From Cyclobacteriaceae bacterium (GTDB lineage: Bacteria > Bacteroidota > Bacteroidia > Cytophagales > Cyclobacteriaceae): a DNA stretch of 64,000 nt. The translations under genes and the position numbers were made by a program. Every line of letters begins with the position of its first letter. The stretch's first letter is position 1. A model generated the notes under the pieces. The model saw nothing but the letters and a program-made list of their open reading frames with translations. It made no database searches and had not been told where the DNA came from. Below are positions 25,528-33,388 of this stretch, in pieces. The stretch spans positions 62,001-126,000 of the forward strand of contig JAEUUA010000001.1 in assembly GCA_016787755.1 (NCBI GenBank), read 5' to 3'.

Positions 25528-25575
25528 CTTAATTTTTTATAGCCATTGGAATAGTAATCAAATTTATCTAGGAGA

Positions 25576-26304
25576 TTACATCACCTTTCTCAAATATACA
25601 TTCCCATATTTCGATTCGAAAGAATACTTAGGACCTGTGCCCGGTTTGGCAGAAACAACTGTGTGAAAATCTTTAAATTCTGAGCCGGTAAATTTCAAAT
25701 CTAGGTTTGAATAGATTTGACCGTAATTTGTTTCTGCTGTTAATTCACCGGTTGATTTTTCTTGCACCGAAACATCAATGCCTCCATAGGTTGCTTCTAC
25801 AGAAAGCGGACCTGAAAAATTTTTCACCTCCGCCAATCCATACACGCACTCCAATTTGGTTTCCACATTTCTTGGAACTTTTATCTCCAGTAAAATATCT
25901 ATATCAACACCCCACGACTTTACATTGAAGTCGCTCCCGGTTTCTTTGCAATACTTTCTAAAGTCTTCTTCCGATTTAAATGTAAGTTTTTCATTACCTC
26001 TATTTACAGTAATACGCTTAGGCAGGTTCTTTAGGTTATTAATCTTATTCTCAATATAAATAGTGTTCCCCGAATTTGATTGAAGTAACTCAAACGCATC
26101 ATCACTCTCACCTTGATTTATACTAACTGAGCCAACAATAGAGATTTCATTTTTATCCCATGTACTGATTTTAACTAACTCAGGATAATCAAATCGGAAA
26201 GAAATCTTTTGACCAGCCATTACCGGATACGTTTTATTAACCGGAGTCTGCGCAAGCAAAACTCCGGTTACACATGTTAACAGAATTGAAATGACGGCTT
26301 TCAT
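25576..26304 (-). CDS. DUF4097-type secreted beta-helix protein (second copy)
   Basis: 242 residues, signal peptide to about residue 18 (VLLAQTPVNK), then repeated short beta strands typical of DUF4097/putative auto-transporter adhesin-head proteins: WDKNEISIVGSVSINQGE, LECVYGLAEVKNFSGPLSVEATYGGIDV, LTAETNYGQIYSNL. It overlaps the preceding gene by four bases (ATGA), so the two are translationally coupled. They are diverged paralogues. Likely periplasmic; the function is unknown, though such genes often belong to the regulon of their sigma factor. Confidence 0.78.
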   Translation of the reverse strand: MKAVISILLTCVTGVLLAQTPVNKTYPVMAGQKISFRFDYPELVKISTWDKNEISIVGSVSINQGESDDAFELLQSNSGNTIYIENKINNLKNLPKRITVNRGNEKLTFKSEEDFRKYCKETGSDFNVKSWGVDIDILLEIKVPRNVETKLECVYGLAEVKNFSGPLSVEATYGGIDVSVQEKSTGELTAETNYGQIYSNLDLKFTGSEFKDFHTVVSAKPGTGPKYSFESKYGNVYLRKVM

Positions 26305-27059
26305 TTCTTTCTAAGATAAATTTTGCTGTAGTCAGATCGGAAGTTAACATTCATGCCACCACCATTAATCTTGCCGCTTACGCGATCATTGTATTGGACA
26401 AAATCTCCTTGCTTATCAATCTCTATCCTAAACTCTGGTGCTACTAAAATCTCTCCATACGAAGTGCTCAGCTTAATATTTGCCTTTATCGAAACTGGCA
26501 GGGTAACATCTACATATCCATAGATTGACACGATAGAAACTGGACCCTTAACAGTTGAACTTAAGTTTGCCTCCACGTGACCATATACTGTCTTTACGGT
26601 AAGCGGGCCTGTTACATTCTCCATTTCAATGCTGTTATAGTTCGCTGAAACTTCGATTTCATTCTCCATGTTTTTAAACACAGCGGTGCCTCCATATTGT
26701 GATTGATGCGAGAAGGAAACAATCACGCCTTTTGGCACCAGAATTTTTACATCGGGTGAGTTCATCTTTTTCAGTTGATTAACCTCTATAATGTCACCAT
26801 TTTGAGTCACATTGATTCCAAGACCCGTATTATCTTCCAATCCTGATCCATTAATAGCACGCAATCCTTCTGCCCGCTCATCTTTACTGTCTTTGTAATT
26901 ACGCGATGAGAAGATTATTTCATTTCCCGCATGACCTTCTACCGTTACACGGCCGATATTTATTTCAAGTCGCCCCGAATTTTTAGCCACTTTGAAATCT
27001 TGTGCCATGGTTGTATTTACAGCAATCCAGGCTAGCACACCTACCATTATCTTTTTCAT
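26301..27059 (-). CDS. DUF4097-type secreted beta-helix protein (first copy)
   Basis: 252 residues, signal peptide (1-19, ending NTTMAQD), then a beta-rich domain with the recurring pattern of the DUF4097 family (VTVEGHAGNEIIFSSRNYKD, MENVTGPLTVKTVYGHVEANL, PVSIVSIYGYVDVTLP). Its stop overlaps the start of the next DUF4097 gene. It lies 128 bases after the anti-sigma-like gene, with a small palindrome between. Probably periplasmic and part of an ECF-controlled envelope unit; no specific function can be assigned. Confidence 0.78.
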   Translation of the reverse strand: MKKIMVGVLAWIAVNTTMAQDFKVAKNSGRLEINIGRVTVEGHAGNEIIFSSRNYKDSKDERAEGLRAINGSGLEDNTGLGINVTQNGDIIEVNQLKKMNSPDVKILVPKGVIVSFSHQSQYGGTAVFKNMENEIEVSANYNSIEMENVTGPLTVKTVYGHVEANLSSTVKGPVSIVSIYGYVDVTLPVSIKANIKLSTSYGEILVAPEFRIEIDKQGDFVQYNDRVSGKINGGGMNVNFRSDYSKIYLRKK

Positions 27060-27100
27060 GATCTTATCTTTTAATTTTTCAGTATTCGTTTAGTTCATAA

Positions 27101-27128
27101 CCCCAGCTCCTCTCCAAAGGAGAGGGGG
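27101..27128. repeat. Palindrome of the CCTCTCC-N3-GGAGAGG type
   Basis: CCTCTCC (27109-27115), AAA, GGAGAGG (27119-27125), with partial extension to AGC/GGCT outside. The same core occurs at 21470-21486. It may act as a partial terminator between the anti-sigma-like gene and the DUF4097 genes. Confidence 0.5.
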
Positions 27129-27187
27129 CTTTCTCTCCTTTTTGATTAATTCATAAATAGTTTTTCTCTCTGCAGTGAGAAGTTTCT

Positions 27188-27970
27188 CTACGAAAGTTTT
27201 AATATTCCTGTATAGGCTTCATCCTTTACTGCCTTCATGGTTGAAGCATCCTTTGTTAGTTTTTCCAATTGCTTCACTACTCCGTCTTCCTTCAGTTTAA
27301 CAAGCAACTGAATGAGTGCTATTTGGACAACCGGATCTTTTTGCGTAGCCAAAGAATTTATCAAAGCCTGGCGTACATTATCTTCTGTGTTAAATTTGCT
27401 AAGTGCATCGAGGGCTGCAAGCCTTACATTTGAATTAGTGTCTTCATTCATTGTCTTCACCAACACCTCTACAATTTGGTCATCTGGGGTTTCCAACTCA
27501 TATGCCACTGACACTCCTACCATACGCTGACTTGCAGATTGTTGATCGCCCAACCTGGCAAGCATCATTCGTCTGTTTTCTTCAAGCTGGTTCTTTAATT
27601 CAACCAGCTGTTTTTCATATTCATTGTTCTTGTTGACCCAATAGCCAACACCAAGCAAAACCATTACAAAAATGACCCCGGCTGCTATTCTATACATGGT
27701 TGGCGCAAAGAAAACTGTGCTTCTTGTTTTCTTTTGGTTATCGATCTCCTGTCTTAAAACCGTTTCAAAGGCTGATGTTAGTTTACTGGATGGTTGCAAC
27801 GTTTCTGCTTTATCCATTGTGTGAATTACTTCACGAAATTGCTCATACAATAAGTAATGTGCTTCATTGCTCGCCAATTCCTTTTCAACCAAGGCGCGTT
27901 CTTCGGATGTCCCTTTTCCATCGATGTACTCGATGATTCTGCTCTCCCACTTTTCTGTTCCCATACTCAT
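27188..27970 (-). CDS. Anti-sigma-factor-like membrane protein with HEAT repeats
   Basis: 260 residues. The N-terminal cytoplasmic part (1-90: MGTEKWESRIIEYIDGKGTSEERALVEKEL) resembles anti-sigma domains without the zinc-finger cysteines. One membrane helix lies at about 91-112, then a coiled-coil-like segment, then HEAT-like repeats to the C-terminus (about 165-260: NVRLAALDALSKFNTEDNVRQALINSL, DPVVQIALIQLLVKLKEDG) outside the membrane. It overlaps the sigma gene by four bases (ATGA). It should hold the ECF factor at the membrane; the HEAT part may sense or bind envelope partners. Confidence 0.8.
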   Translation of the reverse strand: MSMGTEKWESRIIEYIDGKGTSEERALVEKELASNEAHYLLYEQFREVIHTMDKAETLQPSSKLTSAFETVLRQEIDNQKKTRSTVFFAPTMYRIAAGVIFVMVLLGVGYWVNKNNEYEKQLVELKNQLEENRRMMLARLGDQQSASQRMVGVSVAYELETPDDQIVEVLVKTMNEDTNSNVRLAALDALSKFNTEDNVRQALINSLATQKDPVVQIALIQLLVKLKEDGVVKQLEKLTKDASTMKAVKDEAYTGILKLS

Positions 27971-28527
27971 AACTTTTCTAGTTCAAAATAATTTTGTCGT
28001 AACTGACCAATGGCGCGATGTACTTTTACTTTCACATTCGCGACCGTCATGTCTAAAAAGCCGGCCACCTCTTCATACTTCAAATGTTGAAACCGGGTGA
28101 GTACTAATAACTCACGATAATCATCCGGCAATTGCGCCAGTGCCCGAATCAACTTATTCTCGTTTTCCTCCTGATCTAACGCTTCGATTCCTTCCGGTAC
28201 TTGATCCATTAATTTTTCTACTTCTACCTTCATGGGCATGTGATGCTTTTGTTGTTTATAATAATCGGCAAAACCATTTCTAGCCATCTGATAGATCCAC
28301 GATTGGAATTTCATTCCAGGGTTGTAGGTATGGCGATACTTTAATAAGCGCAGAAAAACATTTTGTGTCAAGTCTTCTGCAACTTCCCGATCCATCGCCC
28401 TGCGAGCCAAAAAATTGAAAATCCGTTTGTGGTACCGGTCAAAAAGCAAGGATGCCTGCTGGAGGTCTCCGTTTTTCACGGACTCCATAATATGTTCGTC
28501 ACTCATCAGATCGATGCTTTTTGTCAC
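27967..28527 (-). CDS. ECF RNA polymerase sigma factor
   Basis: 186 residues with sigma-70 region 2 (ASLLFDRYHKRIFNFLARRAMDREVAEDLTQNVFLRLLKYRHTYNPG) and region 4 (LAQLPDDYRELLVLTRFQHLKYEEVAGFLDMTVANVKVKVHRAIGQL). It heads an operon with a HEAT-repeat anti-sigma-like protein and two DUF4097 proteins. The GTG at 28527 opens the longest frame; an ATG at 28506 (MSDEHIMESV) fits ECF N-termini better. A promoter candidate at 28538-28566 leaves almost no leader for the GTG. Confidence 0.92.
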   Translation of the reverse strand: MTKSIDLMSDEHIMESVKNGDLQQASLLFDRYHKRIFNFLARRAMDREVAEDLTQNVFLRLLKYRHTYNPGMKFQSWIYQMARNGFADYYKQQKHHMPMKVEVEKLMDQVPEGIEALDQEENENKLIRALAQLPDDYRELLVLTRFQHLKYEEVAGFLDMTVANVKVKVHRAIGQLRQNYFELEKL

Positions 28528-28537
28528 AATTCGAGTT

Positions 28538-28566
28538 GGTTACCGTGCCCCCTTAAAAAGGTTACA
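28538..28566 (-). promoter_or_regulatory. Candidate autoregulatory ECF promoter
   Basis: On the minus strand TGTAAC (28561-28566), then 15 bases, then CGGTAACC (28538-28545). The TGTAAC -35 box and the spacing suit an ECF-type promoter. Only one copy was seen. Confidence 0.4.
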
Positions 28567-28592
28567 AAGTGAAACGTACATCAAAAGGATTA

Positions 28593-29462
28593 TCACTTCT
28601 TTTGGGATGATCTAAATTGCTCCGGAGTAAAACCATTGTACTTTTTAAAGAATCGTCCAAAATAGGAATTGTCTTCAAAACCCAGTTTATAGGAAATTTC
28701 AGAAACAGAAAGTTTGGTATGAGCCAGCAATCGTTTTGCCTCCAACAAAACGCGCTGTCGAATTAACTCGCCTGCCGACTTCCCTGATTTCTTTTTACAC
28801 AGGGTATTGAGGTAATTGGGAGTTACATTCATTTTCTCCGCATATTGTTTAGGTGTTTTAAGGTTCAAAAAATTTTCTTCAATCAGTTCTTGAAAAGTAA
28901 ATAAGAAATCCTGAGATGCCGGTGTTCTCTTTCCTTGTGTTTTTAAACTCAACCGGGTTGCACGTACAAGCAATAAACTGATAGCATAAAAAATTGCATC
29001 GTGAGAATAATCATCATTCCGTTCCATTTCTAGTTCGATATAGTTAAACTCGTCTACCCATTTTGCGAGTTCAACTCCATCCAAATCAAAGTAAGCAGGT
29101 TGGGTAGCCCTGAAAAGTGGCCAGGCTGACATCAGCTTTCTTCCTTTTGATAATGCCATAAAACTATCATTGAACAGCACAACAAATCCACTGACTTTTT
29201 TTAATTCATTCCATGCGTGAACCTGACCGGGTGCAATGAGAAAAAGCCTGCCGGCAATTAAACCATGCTCTTGAAAATCGATAGCATGACTACCCCCACC
29301 ACCGGTTACTAAAATGAATGTATAAAAATGATGCTGATGCGGTTCACGCAAATGTTCTATGTCTTTGGCAAAGTATTCGAAACGAAAGAAGTCAAAATCT
29401 TTCTTTTCTGAAGCTGTTGACTTGAGGGATTCAATAGTATAGGCAGGAATTTGAGTTGACAT
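28593..29462 (-). CDS. AraC family transcriptional regulator
   Basis: About 289 residues from the ATG at 29462 (MSTQIPAYTI); a longer frame opens at 29513 but adds an unlikely N-terminus. An N-terminal cupin-like sensing domain (HHFYTFILVTGGGGSHAIDF, GRLFLIAPGQVHAWNEL) is followed by the AraC double helix-turn-helix in the last 100 residues (EKMNVTPNYLNTLCKKKSGKSAGELI, VSEISYKLGFEDNSYFGRFFKKYNGFTPEQFR). It is divergent from the universal stress protein gene across 124 bases, so it may regulate that gene or itself. The ligand is unknown. Confidence 0.9.
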   Translation of the reverse strand: MSTQIPAYTIESLKSTASEKKDFDFFRFEYFAKDIEHLREPHQHHFYTFILVTGGGGSHAIDFQEHGLIAGRLFLIAPGQVHAWNELKKVSGFVVLFNDSFMALSKGRKLMSAWPLFRATQPAYFDLDGVELAKWVDEFNYIELEMERNDDYSHDAIFYAISLLLVRATRLSLKTQGKRTPASQDFLFTFQELIEENFLNLKTPKQYAEKMNVTPNYLNTLCKKKSGKSAGELIRQRVLLEAKRLLAHTKLSVSEISYKLGFEDNSYFGRFFKKYNGFTPEQFRSSQKK

Positions 29463-29529
29463 CCTGCAAAATAAGTAAAAAGTACCATATCCCTCTTCAA
29501 TTGCACCATTCAAAATGGCTTCAAATGCA

Positions 29530-29588
29530 TAAATTTGTTACATATGATTCTCCCAGAAGAATCAATCAAATAAAAAGTTACATATCAT
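29530..29588 (+). promoter_or_regulatory. Control region of the universal stress protein gene
   Basis: TAAATTTG (29530-29537) matches the -7 consensus. GATTCT/AGAATC form an inverted repeat at 29547-29564, and GTTACATATGAT (29537-29548) is repeated with one mismatch at 29577-29588. These may be regulator sites. No good -33 box is seen. Confidence 0.35.
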
Positions 29589-30519
29589 GAAAACTTATAT
29601 AATAAAGAAAGTACTTGTGCCAATAGATTTTTCACCGGTGTCATTAAATGCATTGGAAACAGCAATTGCACTTTGTAAAAGACAACTCGCAACGCTTACG
29701 CTGATACATGTAGTTGAAAACACGTATGTGCTATTTCCGCCTGAGGCAGGAGGAGCTACAGGCGCCATATTACCAGACTTGGTAAAAAACGCCAATGAAA
29801 ACTTAAACGATTTGGCCAAAAAATTAAGAACAAGACATGATCTTGTCATTAATCACATAGTTCAGTCCGGGAATCCGGCTGACGAAATCTGCAGATGGGC
29901 CATCCATAAAGAATCAAACTTAATAGTAATGGGAACACACGGAGCATCTGGCTTGCGCGAATTCTTTTTGGGTTCGAATGCGTACCGCGTTGTTAAAAAC
30001 TCACCGTGCCCGGTGTTAACCATACCAGGTGATAACACCTGGATTGACTTCAAAAAAATCCTGTTCCCTATACGCATGGTTCCTAATGCGTTGGATAAGT
30101 ACGATGTCGTTCGGCCGATCATCCAACGAAACGGTTCATCAATGATCATTGCCGGAATTGTAAAGAAAAATGATGCGGAAGGTCTTATTGAAATGAAGGC
30201 TTTGGTTGACACCGTACAAGCAAAGATTACGGAAGATGATGTAATCTGTGCTAGCGAGGTTCACTATTGTGAAGATGTCGCTAAGCAAGTACTAACAATT
30301 TCTGAAGCCGAGAAGCCAGACCTGATTGTTATTACGGCCACGTTAGACTCCTCATTAAAGGACTTCTTTTTAGGACCTTATACACAAGATATTGTCAATC
30401 ATGCTCACTATCCTGTACTAAGTATTCGTCCGGAAACTTCTGGTGATCCTGTGAAATCAATTGCCACACTTATCAATCAAAATAAAACAACAAAAAATCT
30501 GATGCGCGCAACCTTGTAA
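29587..30519 (+). CDS. Universal stress protein, tandem UspA domains
   Basis: 310 residues with two UspA domains (about 5-150 and 155-285). The first has VLVPIDFSPVSLNALETAI and the ATP-type loop IVMGTHGASGLREFFLGSNAYRVVKNSPCPVL (G-x2-G-x8-G-type). The second is more divergent but keeps LIVITATLDSSLKDFFLGPYTQDIVNHAHYPVLSI. Cytoplasmic. It stands at the left edge of a stress and ion-transport region and precedes the GNAT-nitrilase gene by 38 bases, so they may be co-transcribed. Confidence 0.92.
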   Translation: MKTYIIKKVLVPIDFSPVSLNALETAIALCKRQLATLTLIHVVENTYVLFPPEAGGATGAILPDLVKNANENLNDLAKKLRTRHDLVINHIVQSGNPADEICRWAIHKESNLIVMGTHGASGLREFFLGSNAYRVVKNSPCPVLTIPGDNTWIDFKKILFPIRMVPNALDKYDVVRPIIQRNGSSMIIAGIVKKNDAEGLIEMKALVDTVQAKITEDDVICASEVHYCEDVAKQVLTISEAEKPDLIVITATLDSSLKDFFLGPYTQDIVNHAHYPVLSIRPETSGDPVKSIATLINQNKTTKNLMRATL

Positions 30520-30557
30520 ATAGGGAGTAGCTCAAAAAAATATTTAAAAGAATATAT

Positions 30558-32108
30558 ATGAAAGTAGAAGTATCACACTTAACAATAAACGATTATCTAG
30601 GACTTAAAGAAAGTATGCTAGAATCATATGCTCTTTGGGGAGCTTATTGGCGCGATCATCAAATTGAACACTTGCTAAAACTTTTTCCGGAAGGACAGCT
30701 TTGCATTAAAGTAGACGGGAAACTAGTAGGAGCTGCACTTTCGCTTTTAATTGATTATAAAAGTTTAGGTGATAATCATACGTATAGAGACGCCACAGGA
30801 GATTACACCTTTAAAAGTCATGATCCCGAAGGAGATGTCTTATACGGTATTGAAATATTCATTAGCCCAGAACATCGTGGGCTTCGATTAGGAAGAAGAT
30901 TATATGATGCCCGCAAGGAACTTTGTGAGAAATTAAATCTTCGTGCCATTATTGCCGGAGCCAGATTGCCACGGTATGGTGAACATGCTGAAAGTCTTAC
31001 CCCTAAGGAATACATTGAAAAGGTAAAACATAAGGAGTTATATGATCCTACGCTTACCTTTCAAATCAGTAATGGCTTTCACGTAAGAAAAATCCTGAAA
31101 GGTTATATGCCTGGTGATGTGGAGTCGATGGACTATGCCGCACTTATCGAATGGATAAATATCTATTACGAGCCAAAGCAAAAACTACTGAATGAGAAAA
31201 AGACAGATGTTCGCTTAGGACTGGTACAATGGCAAATGAGACCATTCAAGGATTTTGAGGCACTATGTGAGCAAGTAGAGTTTTTCGTGGATGCAGCGTC
31301 AGGGTATAAAGCAGACTTTATATTATTTCCTGAATTCTTTCATGCCCCTCTTATGTCGGAGTATAATCACTTGACAGAGGCAGAGGCAATAAGAGGTCTT
31401 GCTAAATACACGAAGCCTCTTAAAGAAAAATTTTCGCAAATGGCAATTGCTTATAACGCGAATATCATTACCGGTAGTTTTCCTGACATCCGTGATGGAA
31501 AGTTATACAACATCGGCTACCTCTGCCATCGAAATGGAACTACGGAAGAATACCAAAAAATTCATATCACCCCCGGTGAGCGTGAGTCGTGGGGTATGGT
31601 TGGTGGCGATTCATTAAAAACATTTGATACCGATTGCGGTAAAATTGGAATCTTAATTTGTTACGATGTTGAGTTTCCTGAGCTATCCAGATTATTAGCT
31701 GACGATGGGATGGACATTTTGTTTGTTCCCTTTTTAACAGACACTCAAAATGCGTATGGACGCGTCCGATATTGCTCGCAGGCAAGAGCCATTGAAAATG
31801 AATGCTTTGTTGCGATTGCAGGATGCGTGGGCAATTTACCGAAGGTGAATAATATGGATATTCAATATGCACAATCGGCTGTATTCACTCCATCAGATTT
31901 TGCCTTTCCTACTAATGGAGTAAAAGCAGAGGCCACACCCAATACTGAAATGACATTAATTGTTGATGTTGACCTTGAACTATTGAAAGATCTTAATCAT
32001 AAAGGCTCGGTTACTAATCTTAGAGACAGAAGAAAAGATCTCTATAGAATTGAAGCATTGAAGCCTAAGTCGCTAGAAAGTAATTACGTAGAATTTGCAA
32101 TCGCGTAG
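30558..32108 (+). CDS. Bifunctional GNAT acetyltransferase / carbon-nitrogen hydrolase
   Basis: 516 residues. A GNAT-type N-acetyltransferase domain covers about 1-185 (IEIFISPEHRGLRLGRRLYDARKEL, the acetyl-CoA loop). A nitrilase-superfamily domain covers about 216-505 with the full catalytic triad: Glu259 (FILFPEFF), Lys334 (YQKIHITPGE) and Cys368 (ILICYDVEFPELS). Fusions like this are known in several phyla (for example the B. subtilis YhcX type), with amide hydrolysis coupled to acyl transfer suspected but substrate unknown. It lies 38 bases after a universal stress protein gene. Confidence 0.92.
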   Translation: MKVEVSHLTINDYLGLKESMLESYALWGAYWRDHQIEHLLKLFPEGQLCIKVDGKLVGAALSLLIDYKSLGDNHTYRDATGDYTFKSHDPEGDVLYGIEIFISPEHRGLRLGRRLYDARKELCEKLNLRAIIAGARLPRYGEHAESLTPKEYIEKVKHKELYDPTLTFQISNGFHVRKILKGYMPGDVESMDYAALIEWINIYYEPKQKLLNEKKTDVRLGLVQWQMRPFKDFEALCEQVEFFVDAASGYKADFILFPEFFHAPLMSEYNHLTEAEAIRGLAKYTKPLKEKFSQMAIAYNANIITGSFPDIRDGKLYNIGYLCHRNGTTEEYQKIHITPGERESWGMVGGDSLKTFDTDCGKIGILICYDVEFPELSRLLADDGMDILFVPFLTDTQNAYGRVRYCSQARAIENECFVAIAGCVGNLPKVNNMDIQYAQSAVFTPSDFAFPTNGVKAEATPNTEMTLIVDVDLELLKDLNHKGSVTNLRDRRKDLYRIEALKPKSLESNYVEFAIA

Positions 32109-32119
32109 CCGATGCCATA

Positions 32120-32147
32120 ATCACCATTTTTTAACAAAAATGGTGAT
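32120..32147 (+). terminator. Hairpin after the GNAT-nitrilase gene
   Basis: ATCACCATTTTT (32120-32131), loop TAAC, AAAAATGGTGAT (32136-32147). The tail is A-rich on the plus strand, so it is a poor intrinsic terminator and may instead protect the 3' end. Confidence 0.5.
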
Positions 32148-32156
32148 GAAAAAATA

Positions 32157-32243
32157 ACCGCACCCTTCCTCTTTAAAGCGAGTCGGGTGAGGCCAGAGTG
32201 CTCCGAAAGTTTCGGGGTTTAGTTAACCATAAACATTTATATT
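32157..32243 (+). other. GC-rich structured leader before the YtxH gene
   Basis: This stretch is richer in G and C than its surroundings and holds short complementary pieces (CACCC/GGGTG; CCGAAA/TTTCGG). It does not match a riboswitch class I know. It may be the 5' leader of the YtxH gene. Confidence 0.3.
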
Positions 32244-32462
32244 ATGACAAATACAACAAAAGTAGTAGCCGGATTTGCAATAGGAACATTATTAGGAGCC
32301 ACGTTAGGGCTATTGTTTGCACCCATGAAAGGTTCTAAAACAAGATCCCTAATTGCTGACAAAACTAAAGATGTTTCTGACTCCGTTGCCAAAACATACG
32401 AGAAGGCAAAAGATATGTTAGTGTCAGCAAAAAATGGAAAGAATCCTGTTGAGGTAAATTAA
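32244..32462 (+). CDS. YtxH domain-containing protein
   Basis: 72 residues. A glycine-rich N-terminal membrane segment (VVAGFAIGTLLGATLGLLFAPMKGSKTR) is followed by an amphipathic Lys/Asp-rich helix (SLIADKTKDVSDSVAKTYEKAKD), the YtxH pattern. Such small proteins are linked to general and osmotic stress in other bacteria. It is bounded by a hairpin upstream and a strong terminator downstream, so it is a single-gene unit. Confidence 0.85.
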   Translation: MTNTTKVVAGFAIGTLLGATLGLLFAPMKGSKTRSLIADKTKDVSDSVAKTYEKAKDMLVSAKNGKNPVEVN

Positions 32463-32483
32463 TTCCAATTTTCTTTCTAAGAA

Positions 32484-32514
32484 AAAAGCCTCTGTGTACA
32501 TACAGAGGCTTTTT
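32484..32514 (+). terminator. Intrinsic terminator of the YtxH gene
   Basis: AAAAGCCTCTGT (32484-32495), loop GTACAT, ACAGAGGCTTTT (32502-32513): 12 perfect pairs with terminal T-run, placed 22 bases after the stop. Confidence 0.9.
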
Positions 32515-32580
32515 AAATACGTTTATCTGTCTTCTTTTTTTAATTAATATCAAGTCGCACCTTCACCAAACCAGAAAATA

Positions 32581-33372
32581 ATGAAACCTTTACTATTCAC
32601 TTTGCTCATATGGATGAGTTCACTGATAGTCCATGGTCAAATTCTTTTTTCTGAAAGTTTTAATGTATTGTTAGACACCACTCAAAAAGTGATGGGTTCA
32701 ATAACCCCCGAATTGAAAATACAAACTCAAAAGGAAACACTTATCGAATTTAACAACATGACCGACATGGTCATTCGATTAAAGAAAAACAGTCTTTCAA
32801 TTGCCAATAAAATTGAGTTCAACAAATTTGGCTCTGAAGTCTTCTTGAGTGGCGGTTATGTATATACCAAGTTTCGCGAGAATCTAGATAAGCATTTCAC
32901 GATAGAGTACTTTGCCCAGGTGCATTGGGCAGAGGCCCGAGGCCTTGCCCATAGATACTCAGCCGGGCCAACTATGCGGCTAAAGATTATTAAAAAACCC
33001 AACCTTGGATTGTTTTTTGGTACGGGACCGATATACGAATTTGAGGAATGGAATTATGATGCTGTCCAGGACGAACATTTACCCGCTACCCTCGAGCCTA
33101 TTACAACTCAACATATTAAAAATGCGACATACGTTAGTTTCAAACATCACATATTCTCTAAGGTCTTTATTGATCTCAGTCTTTATCATCAAGCACAGTA
33201 CAATCAACTTTTTTCAACACCCAGGTTAGCGTCCAGTTCACGAGTCAGCTATCAGCTAACCAAAAATTTACAGGCATTAGTCATGTATCAAAATATTTAC
33301 GACTATAATCCGGTAGTCCCTATTGATAATTGGTTTCATCGGATACTGGCTACCATCGCCATTTCCTTTTAG
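32581..33372 (+). CDS. Outer-membrane beta-barrel protein, DUF481-like
   Basis: 263 residues with a signal peptide (1-19, ending IVHGQ). The rest alternates polar and hydrophobic residues in strands that fit a barrel of 10-12 strands (EVFLSGGYVYTKFREN, FTIEYFAQVHWAEARGLAHRYSAGPTMRLK, LGLFFGTGPIYEFEEW) and ends with a hydrophobic C-terminal strand (HRILATIAISF). It resembles DUF481-type barrels. Location is convincing; substrate or role is not known. It converges with the cation:proton antiporter gene 16 bases on. Confidence 0.75.
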   Translation: MKPLLFTLLIWMSSLIVHGQILFSESFNVLLDTTQKVMGSITPELKIQTQKETLIEFNNMTDMVIRLKKNSLSIANKIEFNKFGSEVFLSGGYVYTKFRENLDKHFTIEYFAQVHWAEARGLAHRYSAGPTMRLKIIKKPNLGLFFGTGPIYEFEEWNYDAVQDEHLPATLEPITTQHIKNATYVSFKHHIFSKVFIDLSLYHQAQYNQLFSTPRLASSSRVSYQLTKNLQALVMYQNIYDYNPVVPIDNWFHRILATIAISF

Positions 33373-33388
33373 GTATCTAATGTAATGA

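Noticed and set aside
29537..29588. The GTTACATAT direct repeats as further copies of the ECF motif
   Set aside because: The -35-like box differs from TGTGAC and no AGTC lies at the required distance.
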